This document shows, piece by piece, positions 56,565 through 64,000 of a DNA stretch of 64,000 bases. Position 1 is the first letter of the stretch. Each line of letters starts with the position of its first letter. Made by a program: the position numbers and the translations under genes. The DNA comes from an uncultured Aquimarina sp. (GTDB taxonomy: Bacteria; Bacteroidota; Bacteroidia; Flavobacteriales; Flavobacteriaceae): assembly GCF_947500065.1 (NCBI RefSeq), contig NZ_CANMQT010000003.1, positions 186,001 to 250,000 of the forward strand, given 5' to 3'. Below the pieces are notes generated by a model. The model was not told the origin of the DNA. It saw nothing but the letters and a program-made list of their open reading frames with translations, and made no database searches.

Positions 56565-57464
56565 TTATAAACCAAGTAAATCCATTTTTTCTTTTTCATA
56601 GCGACTATCTTCTGCTGGATAACGCAAAAGACTTTCATACTTACCAGAATCTTTTGCTTGTGCATAAATAAGGCTTTCACCAGCAAAGTTTGTTTTAGTT
56701 TTATAAAGAGGGTCTTCATAAGCTTCTGTTACAGAAATTATTTCCCAGCCTTTAGATTTAAACATTTCAATTAAGTCATCTATAAATAATGCTGCTGCTA
56801 AATTGTGGTGTAATAAAAGCGTATGCTTAATCGATCTTCCATTAAGTTCTAAAGACAATTTTTCATAGAATTGAGTACGTTCCCAAATATGATTTAAATA
56901 GAATTCTCTAAAATCACTTATATCAGCAAGTGGATTCTTCCTTAATCGTTTGACTAATCTGCTGTCAATATACCAATCTGATGCATCAATAGTTACAAAA
57001 CCATTTCTATACTCTTGACTCTCTAAGAACTCACGAAACGCATCTACTTTTTTTTGAGTATTACCTTCTTTTAAATACGGAAACCTAAAAAACTTGACGT
57101 AATTAGAGTATTTGCTTATCATTTTGTCATTTTTAAGCAACTCATTTTTAAAGTCAGTAATCGTAATATTAGTATTATTAAAATTGGGATGTGTATAGGT
57201 ATGATTTGCAATTTTATGACCATCATTATTCCAACTTTCTAGTAATTTTTTTCCTCTTGCACCAGGTTTACCATTTCCTGTCACAAAAAACATAGCTTCT
57301 ATATTGGCATCTTTAAGTTTCTTTAAAAGCATTCCGTTCCATTCGTTAAAGGTGTAATTTGGTCTATTGCCTAAAGCGCCATCATCAAAAGTAAAACTTA
57401 CCCTAGACTGGCTGAATGTTTGTACTGTAATCAATAAAGTAATTGCTATAATAAACTGTTTCAT
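56565..57464 (-). CDS. Polysaccharide deacetylase (NodB/CE4)
   Basis: 299 residues with a signal peptide (VQTFSQ). The NodB motifs are present in order: SFTFDDG, NHTYTHP, RFPYLKEG, DASDWY and LLLHHN. The two metal-binding His and the Asp are seen. It removes N- or O-acetyl groups from a polysaccharide, likely a chitin-like or wall glycan, in the periplasm. It is 18 bp from the TonB-receptor-like gene at 57483 that precedes it, so they form an operon. Confidence 0.9.
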   Translation of the reverse strand: MKQFIIAITLLITVQTFSQSRVSFTFDDGALGNRPNYTFNEWNGMLLKKLKDANIEAMFFVTGNGKPGARGKKLLESWNNDGHKIANHTYTHPNFNNTNITITDFKNELLKNDKMISKYSNYVKFFRFPYLKEGNTQKKVDAFREFLESQEYRNGFVTIDASDWYIDSRLVKRLRKNPLADISDFREFYLNHIWERTQFYEKLSLELNGRSIKHTLLLHHNLAAALFIDDLIEMFKSKGWEIISVTEAYEDPLYKTKTNFAGESLIYAQAKDSGKYESLLRYPAEDSRYEKEKMDLLGL

Positions 57465-57482
57465 TTTTTATAATTTTAGTTG

Positions 57483-59876
57483 TTATAATCTATCGTATTG
57501 CTGTCCTTTTTTACCTTTATAACGTTTTTGATTCCATCTGTAAATAAAGGAAATATTTAACTGTGGTACTCTAACTTGTGAACTTGTTTCTTGGGTGAAA
57601 TTATCGCCGCTGGTTCTAATATTCCACTCCCAACTATCAAAAACATCTTTATAATTGATACTCAATGAGGCATTATTATTAAATAAACTTTGGCTCATTC
57701 CAAAATCTAGTCGATATAATGCTTTTCGAGATAATTGACCTCTATTATTGGCACCTCTAAATCTGTTTTGGAATTGAAATTTAAACGAATTAGATACCTT
57801 AAAACTAAGATGAATCCTACCACCAAGAGCAAAACCATTTGCATCAAAACTTGTAGTTTCATAACTCCCTTTTTGATGGTAACCATTTAAAATGATTTCA
57901 TTATAAATACTAAACCAGTTAATTGGTTTGTAAACAAAACCTAATTCGAGCCCGTATGATTTATCAGTACCAATGTTTACTATTCTTGTTACGAAGACTT
58001 CTTCGGTATTTCCGTTAATGGTAATATTTTCTTTTTGAATAAAATAATCCATCGCTTGATTAGTTCTTCGGAAGAATAGGGTTGGAACTAATGAGAATTT
58101 ATTGCTAAACTTTGCCTCAAAAGCCAATTCTGTGAGAATAACGTATGATGGGTTCACCTCAGGATTACCTGCCAAAATGTTTCTAGCATCACTGAAAGAA
58201 GAAAACGGAACGATTGCATTTCGTCTTGGTCTTCTAATGCGTCGTGAAACTGAAAATCGGATAGTACTATTTTGATTAAACTCATAATTAAAAAAACTTG
58301 ACGGAAAGACATCCGTATAATTTCGTGATATTTTTTCAGCATTAAAATTAGAATGAATATCGATACTTGTCGTTTCTGTTCTTAATCCAATTTGAAATTT
58401 GAATTTATCAATGCTTTTAGCATATTGTCCATATAACGCGGTCACATTTTCCCTATACTTGGTTTCATCTGTAAATTCAGGAATTATAGTAACTATATTG
58501 TTATCTAAACGCTCTACTGTATAGTTATTATCAATAGTGGTGAATCTACTCCTTCCTCCAAATTCTAATTGTGCTTTATTTTTAAGAATATGTACATAAT
58601 CTAGGGCAACTGTAGAACGTTTATCATTAATGTTATTGTCTATTTTATCGTTAGCATTTATTGTTGATTGTGGAGAAGTAGTTACTTCCAGAATAGCAGA
58701 ATTACCGTCTTCAATGGAAGATTGCGTGAGTGCACTCAGTTTTAGCTGAGTGCCGCTATCATTTAACTTTATTATGTATTCACTGGCAACGAGAAAGAAG
58801 TTATTTTTAAACTTTTCAGAATCTAAACGTTCAGAAGTAGCGGATAAATTAGCATTGTTATAGTCTTCATAAGCAATGCTCTTAAAGGTGTTTAAGTCAG
58901 CAAAACGATATGTAACATCTGTAGAAATAGAATGTTTCGAATTGAATTTATATTCGCCTCCAAGATTATTCACCGTATAAAATTGTTTCAGTATTTTTTC
59001 TGAAGCCTGAAAACTTTCTGAAGGGAAAGATTCAAAATTTTCAAGTGCTAAGGAACCTGTAGCTTTTGGTTCAGAATACCCCAAACCGGTATTAACATAC
59101 CAAGAATAGTTTTCGTTTGCTTTGTTGATGTTTATATTAACTCCAGAATTTAAGCGTACACCCGTAAAAGATTCAAAGCTAGCACTCAATCTTTTTTTAT
59201 TTCCTTTTTTTAAGACAATATTAATGATGCCTCCAGAACCTTCGGCACTATATTTTGAAGATGGATTTGTAATCACTTCAATCTTATCAATCGACGCAGC
59301 TGGAATAGTACGCAAGAGTGATGCTGTATCTGTCAAACCACTAATACGCCCATCAACTAAGATTGTAACGCTACCATTACCTCTAATATTTATTTTACCA
59401 TCTACTTCAACTTGAACAGAAGGGACATTTTGCATTACATCAATAAGGCTTCCACCACTTACTGAAAGGTCTTTTGAAACGTTGTAAACTTTCTTGTCTA
59501 ATTCAATTTTATAGTCGGAAGTATTAGATTTGACAACGACTTCATCTAGAGCAACATCAGTATTAATGATAATATCTCCAAGATTCTTTTTGTTTTTCGC
59601 ACTCGTTAAATCTAGCAATGAAATTGTAGGAGGTAAGCGAACTATAGAGATTTCAAAATTATAGACCTGTTTAGGTACTTCTATTGAGAAATTACCATTT
59701 TCATTTGTCAAAGTTCCAAAGATAAGTTCAATGTTGTCTTTAACTTTAAAAATAACATTAGCATACAATACTGAACTTCCAGACGTATCTTTTATAGTTC
59801 CTGAAATGGTAATGTTTTGGCTAAATACATTGCAATAGAAGCAAATACAAGAGAGAAATAAAAGTAATGACTTCAT
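57483..59876 (-). CDS. TonB-receptor-like outer-membrane protein
   Basis: 797 residues with a signal peptide ending in FCYCNVFSQ. A CarboxypepD_reg-like domain (ISGTIKDTSGSSVLYANVIF) precedes a plug domain (NIRGNGSVTILVDGRISG, VITNPSSKYSAEGSGGIINI) and a family-14 type barrel ending in an aromatic strand. It resembles the gene at 53895 in layout. No SusD homologue. It is probably an uptake channel for a glycan processed by the deacetylase downstream, which is inference. Confidence 0.88.
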   Translation of the reverse strand: MKSLLLFLSCICFYCNVFSQNITISGTIKDTSGSSVLYANVIFKVKDNIELIFGTLTNENGNFSIEVPKQVYNFEISIVRLPPTISLLDLTSAKNKKNLGDIIINTDVALDEVVVKSNTSDYKIELDKKVYNVSKDLSVSGGSLIDVMQNVPSVQVEVDGKINIRGNGSVTILVDGRISGLTDTASLLRTIPAASIDKIEVITNPSSKYSAEGSGGIINIVLKKGNKKRLSASFESFTGVRLNSGVNININKANENYSWYVNTGLGYSEPKATGSLALENFESFPSESFQASEKILKQFYTVNNLGGEYKFNSKHSISTDVTYRFADLNTFKSIAYEDYNNANLSATSERLDSEKFKNNFFLVASEYIIKLNDSGTQLKLSALTQSSIEDGNSAILEVTTSPQSTINANDKIDNNINDKRSTVALDYVHILKNKAQLEFGGRSRFTTIDNNYTVERLDNNIVTIIPEFTDETKYRENVTALYGQYAKSIDKFKFQIGLRTETTSIDIHSNFNAEKISRNYTDVFPSSFFNYEFNQNSTIRFSVSRRIRRPRRNAIVPFSSFSDARNILAGNPEVNPSYVILTELAFEAKFSNKFSLVPTLFFRRTNQAMDYFIQKENITINGNTEEVFVTRIVNIGTDKSYGLELGFVYKPINWFSIYNEIILNGYHQKGSYETTSFDANGFALGGRIHLSFKVSNSFKFQFQNRFRGANNRGQLSRKALYRLDFGMSQSLFNNNASLSINYKDVFDSWEWNIRTSGDNFTQETSSQVRVPQLNISFIYRWNQKRYKGKKGQQYDRL

Positions 59877-60003
59877 AGTTGATTTAAGTAATTAATAGGA
59901 TGTAGTTGTCCTATTCAGCTTGAAAAAGAGAATTAACTTTTGGTCAAAAGATAATATAGTATAGGGTGAACTATTTTTTAATAAAAGAAAGGCATTGTAA
60001 TAG

Positions 60004-60588
60004 TTATTTTATAGCCTTAAGTATGGAGGTTACAACTTGCAGCTGTCCAATTTTACTAGTTAATAACTGTCTGTCTTTTCCATTCGTTAAATAACCAAGC
60101 TCAACTATGGCGATTGGATAGTTTACATTTTTAAGTAGATAATAATCCGCATTTTTTACTTCCACCTGGTGATCGTCAAAGCTATTAAAAAGGTTAAGAG
60201 CTAGTTCTTTAGATTTTTCTTTTTGGTTATTTTTGTCACTCACGAAAATTTCCATTCCATTTTTATTTTTGTTCTCATTTGAGTTCACGTGCAATGAAAT
60301 AACAACATCTGGTTTCAATTTATTTATGTTTTCAATACGTTCATTTAAAGTGAGGAACTTGTCTGATTCCCTAGTCAAAATTATTTCAACATTTTCATTT
60401 TTGTTTAGCTCTTTGATTTTTGTAGCAATATGTAATGCAATTTCCTTCTCTTTTAATTGGTCTACGCATATACCGCTGTCATGCCCGCCGTGACTTACAT
60501 CTATGACTATTATTTTATTGTCAATACTTGTAAAAGCAAGAGTGATTGTTACACATGCTAATCCGATAAATTTTGAAATCTTTTTCAT
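60004..60588 (-). CDS. N-acetylmuramoyl-L-alanine amidase (Amidase_3)
   Basis: 194 residues from the ATG at 60588; the frame continues up to 60621 but MKKISKFIGLACVTITLAFT is a good signal peptide, so 60588 is preferred. The zinc and catalytic residues are present: HGGHDSG (first His), KEKEIALH (Glu), SLHVNSN (His) and VELGYLTN (Glu). It hydrolyses the amide between muramic acid and stem peptide. It lies where a blaR1-type gene would follow the decayed blaI upstream. Confidence 0.9.
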   Translation of the reverse strand: MKKISKFIGLACVTITLAFTSIDNKIIVIDVSHGGHDSGICVDQLKEKEIALHIATKIKELNKNENVEIILTRESDKFLTLNERIENINKLKPDVVISLHVNSNENKNKNGMEIFVSDKNNQKEKSKELALNLFNSFDDHQVEVKNADYYLLKNVNYPIAIVELGYLTNGKDRQLLTSKIGQLQVVTSILKAIK

Positions 60589-60621
60589 TGTTTTCTCTAT
60601 TAAGTTTATAATGATAACCAA

Positions 60622-60748
60622 CTATTTTATAAGATGTAATGGATTTAGGTACTTCGGTTTCCGTTCAGGAAACTGTTCTTGGATATCTTTGAGGAATGGT
60701 TTTTCAACTTTCCAAGCATATTTTCTTCAGCTTTGTCAATTCATACAT
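60622..60748 (-). pseudogene. blaI: Decayed BlaI/MecI-family repressor gene, N-terminal part
   Basis: Read on the minus strand from the ATG at 60748: MYELTK, then a one-base deletion breaks the frame. Shifted, it continues AEEN-ML, then (another shift) WKVEKPFLKDIQEQFPERKP-KY, which matches the BlaI winged-helix start (MxELTKAEExIMxxLWxLxK-xFxKDIxEQFPEPKPxY). Reading then drifts to a stop (60622-60624). The remaining two thirds of blaI is absent. It is a remnant, but the operators upstream look intact. Confidence 0.82.
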
Positions 60749-60780
60749 AGGGCAAATATATAATTAATTTTAAAAGTATT

Positions 60781-60794
60781 ACTAAAAATATAGT
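60781..60794. promoter_or_regulatory. Operator dyad 1, ACTA-N6-TAGT
   Basis: ACTAAAAATATAGT lies 33 bp upstream of the decayed blaI start. The outer bases extend the symmetry (ATTACTA ... TAGTTAT). It recurs 20 bp downstream, two helical turns apart, as in BlaI/MecI-type autoregulated promoters. Confidence 0.65.
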
Positions 60795-60800
60795 TATATT

Positions 60801-60814
60801 ACTATATTTATAGT
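60801..60814. promoter_or_regulatory. Operator dyad 2, ACTA-N6-TAGT
   Basis: ACTATATTTATAGT, near perfect, within a longer dyad (60796-60819, arms ATATTACTAT and ATAGTAATAT). It is the second of two tandem dyads in the promoter of the decayed blaI. Confidence 0.7.
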
Positions 60815-60826
60815 AATATGTTTTTT

Positions 60827-60859
60827 TAGCTCGTAGAATTTTTGATCAATAACGAGCTA
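60827..60859. other. 8-bp inverted repeat next to the operators
   Basis: TAGCTCGT (60827-60834) and ACGAGCTA (60852-60859). The T-run lies on its left side, which does not suit a terminator for either strand. Its role is unknown. Confidence 0.4.
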
Positions 60860-61190
60860 TTATGATTGCTTTAGTGAACCAATTATAATAGCCAGGAGAA
60901 TGATGTCACTGGATTATCGTAGTAAATCAGATAAAACAAAATGCTGTTAATTACCAAACCGCCAGCCCGCTCACAAAATCAAAAGTTCATTAGACCTTCT
61001 GGATGTTGACTTTGTTTTTTGGAACGGCCGAAAGCTGAAAGTCTAGTAGATCTTTAGAAGTAGGAGCGAGGAACTTTTATTTTTGAGTTTATAACTCTTA
61101 AATAACTTCACGATAAATATCAAAACAAATATTAAGATAGTAGCTTATATTTTTTATTTTTAGAGTTCATTTTTCAATGTCATCTAAGCT
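60860..61190. other. Unexplained region upstream of the GH31 gene, about 330 bp
   Basis: Less AT-rich than its surroundings near 60940-61060 (CCGCCAGCCCGCTC, GGAACGGCCGAAAGC). All frames are broken. It may be a gene or mobile-element remnant, but I cannot name it. Confidence 0.4.
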
Positions 61191-63590
61191 ATGTTTCTAA
61201 TCAAGAATTTATCAATTATAATTATTTTTTTATGCATTTGTACATCTTGTGTAAATAAGCATTATCAAATTGAGGACAAGAGTATTGTCATTGGTAATGC
61301 TGAGGAATTCAGGCTTAGGTTAACTCCTTATGGGCAAAAAATGATTCGTGTACAATATGCTTTGCCTAATGAAACTTTTTTCTCAGATGATCATTACGAA
61401 ATGGTTGCGTCTCACGATTTTGATGGCACATTAAAAATCAATGAAACAAAGAATAATTATGAAGTTTCAATAACCGACAATCCATCGTTAAAAGTAATTG
61501 TAGATAAAGAAACTCTTAAACTTGATTATAAGTATTTTGATACATCAATATTAAAAGAAAAGCAGCGCTTTTCCCCAATTAACGATACCATAAATATATC
61601 ATTTGTAAGTGATTCAACCGAGCACTTTACGGGGCTTGGTCATAGCTATTATGGTAGATCAAAAAGCCTTGATCTTAAAGGCGAATTGCATAAAAGAAAT
61701 TACGGAAATCATGACTATGAGCAAGCACCTTTAATAGTTCCTTTTTATATGTCTAGCAAGGGGTATGGTGTGTTTCTGAATAGTACTTTTGAGAACTATT
61801 TCAACTTTGGAAAAGATGAAACATATGAATTTGGTATTAATACATCAGGTTTTAAAGGTCAAATGGATTACTTCTTTATTCTTGGCCCAACTATAAAAGA
61901 AGTATTACAAGAGTATGTATCATTAACTGGAAAACCAAGATTGCCACAAAAATCTATATTCGGGCTTCAACTTTCTGATAAAGGTCATGACCATAATTCT
62001 GACACACCATCTGATGAAAAATGGTGGAGAAATAAGATTGAAACCCATAAAAGTGCAGGTTTTCCATTAGATCATGTAGTTAATGATAATAGATGGCGAG
62101 CTGGAGGAGGCAAAAGATGTGAGTCTTATATAGAATGGGATAAGAGCAGATATCCAGATCCTGCAAACTATCAAAAATGGTTAAAGGAAAACGGTTTAAC
62201 TCTGACTGTTGATTTTAACAGGTGTATTGGACAATTTAGTGAAGGCTGGAAACCAGAATTTAATATTCCAGTGACAGATTCCATCAATTTTAAAGAAAGT
62301 GCGCCAGATTTAACGAATCCAGAATTTAGAACTTGGTTTTGGGATGTTTTTTATAAAAAGACACTAGATCCAGCATTAGATTTTCCCGGAGATGGTCTTT
62401 GGATAGATGAATTTGATGAAATGGGAAATGCACCTAAAAATATGGTACTGGCTAATGGTAAAAGTTCTGCTGAAATGCGAAACTATTGGTTTTTCTTAAT
62501 AGCCAAAGCCTTGGTGGAAGACGGTTGGGACAAACAAATAGGAGAAGAGAAACGACCTTATGTTTGGGTAAGAGGAATGACGGCAGGCGCACAGCGTTAT
62601 GCCACACTTTGGAGCGGAGATATAAAGCCTAATCACCAAGATATGAAATTACAAATTCGGGGTATGCAGTTAGCAGGCTTATCTGGTTTTCCGTTTTGGG
62701 GTCACGATGCGGGTGGTTTTTACGATTGGGATAAAAACGTTGGTCCAGACGAGCAGCTATATCAGCAATGGTCTATGGCTATGGGTGTTTTTTCGCCTAT
62801 TTGGAAACCTCATGGTATGGGAGCATCTAGATGGCCGTTAGATAGATCTAAAGCATCACAAGAGGTTGCAAAAAAATATAGTGATTTAAGATATTCACTT
62901 ATGCCATATACGTATTCAAATGCTTATTTGGCTCACGACACAGGAGTTCCTCTTGTTAGAGCGATGGTTTTAGATTATGGTGATAACGAAAACGCTTGGC
63001 ATTACGATCTACAGTATTTATGGGGAGAACATATGCTTATTGCGCCTAATACATCAACAGAGAATCTAGTTAAGATATGGTTACCAAAAGGAGGTTGGTA
63101 TAACTTTTGGAATGACACCTATTATTCTAACGAAGAGAAACTATCTTATAAGATTGAGAATGACGAATATCCTATTTTTGTTAAAGCAGGCGCTATTATT
63201 CCAATGACACGAGCTGCTGAGAATATGTCTAAGATAATCAATGACGAACTTATTATAAATATTTATACAGGAGCAGATGGAACGTTTACACTGTATGAAG
63301 ATGATGGTAAAAGTGAAAAATACCGAACTAAAAAAGAACTGCGCCAGACCGTTTTTACCTATATTAATACAACTAAAAAAGTAATTATAGAAAAATCAGA
63401 AGGGAGTTTCGATGGCGCAAATTTATCTAGAACATACACGATTGTAATTCATGGTTTAGATAGTGAAATGAATGTAAAAGTTAATGGAAACTTATCTAAC
63501 AACACTGTTTTTGATACAGAGAAAAGACTATTATCTTTAAATTTAGATGTGTTTTCCATGACTGATAAACTAATAATTGAATTGTATTAG
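61191..63590 (+). CDS. GH31 family glycosidase lipoprotein
   Basis: 799 residues with a lipobox (LCICTSC). The GH31 nucleophile is Asp406 in GLWIDEFDE, and the acid/base is Asp506 in GHDAGGF. An N-terminal beta-sandwich (about 30-240) is followed by the (beta/alpha)8 barrel (about 250-570, with WKPHGMGASRWP) and C-terminal sheets. GH31 covers alpha-glucosidase, alpha-xylosidase and others; the specificity cannot be fixed here. Signal and anchor put it at the cell surface or periplasm. Confidence 0.91.
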   Translation: MFLIKNLSIIIIFLCICTSCVNKHYQIEDKSIVIGNAEEFRLRLTPYGQKMIRVQYALPNETFFSDDHYEMVASHDFDGTLKINETKNNYEVSITDNPSLKVIVDKETLKLDYKYFDTSILKEKQRFSPINDTINISFVSDSTEHFTGLGHSYYGRSKSLDLKGELHKRNYGNHDYEQAPLIVPFYMSSKGYGVFLNSTFENYFNFGKDETYEFGINTSGFKGQMDYFFILGPTIKEVLQEYVSLTGKPRLPQKSIFGLQLSDKGHDHNSDTPSDEKWWRNKIETHKSAGFPLDHVVNDNRWRAGGGKRCESYIEWDKSRYPDPANYQKWLKENGLTLTVDFNRCIGQFSEGWKPEFNIPVTDSINFKESAPDLTNPEFRTWFWDVFYKKTLDPALDFPGDGLWIDEFDEMGNAPKNMVLANGKSSAEMRNYWFFLIAKALVEDGWDKQIGEEKRPYVWVRGMTAGAQRYATLWSGDIKPNHQDMKLQIRGMQLAGLSGFPFWGHDAGGFYDWDKNVGPDEQLYQQWSMAMGVFSPIWKPHGMGASRWPLDRSKASQEVAKKYSDLRYSLMPYTYSNAYLAHDTGVPLVRAMVLDYGDNENAWHYDLQYLWGEHMLIAPNTSTENLVKIWLPKGGWYNFWNDTYYSNEEKLSYKIENDEYPIFVKAGAIIPMTRAAENMSKIINDELIINIYTGADGTFTLYEDDGKSEKYRTKKELRQTVFTYINTTKKVIIEKSEGSFDGANLSRTYTIVIHGLDSEMNVKVNGNLSNNTVFDTEKRLLSLNLDVFSMTDKLIIELY

Positions 63591-64000
63591 CCTTCTGTTT
63601 TAGTGTTTTCAAAATTAATTGTACCAATAATTTAGTTTTATAAAGCAATAGAGTGTTTGGTAGCGAATAACGTTACCCTTGGATGTGATGCTTCAGAGCT
63701 TGTGTTATATACTAAAGCGATTTTCATATAAATTACATATTTAATTAACTGTATACTTCTTTGTTATAAGTTTTATTGAAGGCTATTTAAGTACACTGTT
63801 TTTTTTCCTAGACTTTTATCAAAAGTTGATAATAACTTTAGCGTATCAAGAAAAGAAGATAATCATCAGCAATTACATTTACATTTTTCACTTCCTATTT
63901 TATATAGAACTCAAAACTAGGGGTTTTTACTTATTTTTTAACAAATGAGTTCTTATTAAATTTAAATATTGTAATCGTCATTTTCTTACCCTGTTTTATT
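63591..64000. other. Right-end intergenic region, 410 bp
   Basis: No gene is seen. It has a dyad TTATCAA-AAG-TTGATAA (63816-63832) that may belong to the promoter of a gene beyond the edge. Otherwise it is AT-rich and featureless. Confidence 0.5.

Noticed and set aside
53895..59876. Polysaccharide utilisation locus of the SusC/SusD type
   Set aside because: Two TonB-receptor-like barrels and a deacetylase are present, but there is no SusD-like gene and both barrels look like the family-14 type.
60827..60859. Terminator for the amidase or blaI transcript
   Set aside because: The stem is upstream of both genes and the T-run is on the wrong side for either strand.

Overview
The window is AT-rich and reads as a chromosome segment of a marine Flavobacteriaceae-type Bacteroidetes; an Aquimarina-like genus would fit, but that is a guess. 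The reasons are type A C-terminal sorting domains of the type IX secretion system (T9SS), many Cys-anchored lipoproteins, TAnnTTTG promoter elements, no consistent Shine-Dalgarno sequences, TonB-receptor-like barrels with a carboxypeptidase-regulatory N-terminus, and many LytS/LytTR two-component pairs. I see no tRNA, rRNA, CRISPR array or intact insertion sequence. About 50 protein genes and three decayed gene remnants are supported.

Layout. 1-7.5 kb: the N-terminal 970 residues of a very large repeat adhesin, a membrane receptor fused to a LuxR DNA-binding domain, an M23 peptidase lipoprotein, a small barrel and an alpha/beta hydrolase lipoprotein. 7.5-12.6 kb: two LytS/LytTR pairs flanking two small membrane proteins. 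12.7-15.7 kb: secreted M20 and S41 hydrolases. 15.8-17.9 kb: an ABC-2 exporter, convergent with the preceding genes across a 19-bp-stem terminator. 18.1-21.3 kb: an AraC regulator and a small redox/tautomerase cluster. 21.5-25.6 kb: a polyamine operon (arginine decarboxylase, agmatinase, deoxyhypusine-synthase-like protein, small acidic protein) behind a leader of about 360 nt with strong potential for RNA structure.

25.7-35.3 kb: a LytS/LytTR pair divergent from a beta-propeller protein and three consecutive beta-lactamase-fold lipoproteins. All three lack the catalytic Ser and Lys of the SxxK motif, so they look like binding or signalling proteins rather than hydrolases. 35.4-39.3 kb: an S41 lipoprotein, a barrel, a membrane-anchored AraC regulator and the remnant of an NmrA-type gene. 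39.4-44.2 kb: two closely related secreted AA10 LPMOs with PKD modules, an unrecognised repeated module and T9SS tails. 44.5-48.2 kb: a LysR regulator divergent from an aspartate/glutamate racemase with a near-perfect dyad between them, a LamG-type protein and a TPR lipoprotein.

48.3-53.7 kb: two related LytS/LytTR pairs enclosing a trypsin-like lipoprotein and an unknown secreted protein. 53.9-59.9 kb: two TonB-receptor-like barrels flanking a polysaccharide deacetylase. 60.0-63.6 kb: an N-acetylmuramoyl-alanine amidase, a decayed blaI repressor remnant that still has two tandem ACTA-N6-TAGT dyads upstream, and a GH31 lipoprotein.

The overall picture is a cell devoted to outer-surface work: glycan and chitin handling, peptidoglycan hydrolysis, adhesion, and dense membrane signalling. 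The best candidates for something undescribed are the trio of active-site-less beta-lactamase-fold lipoproteins, the structured leader of the polyamine operon with its deoxyhypusine-synthase-like protein lacking the catalytic lysine, and the repeated module on the LPMOs.
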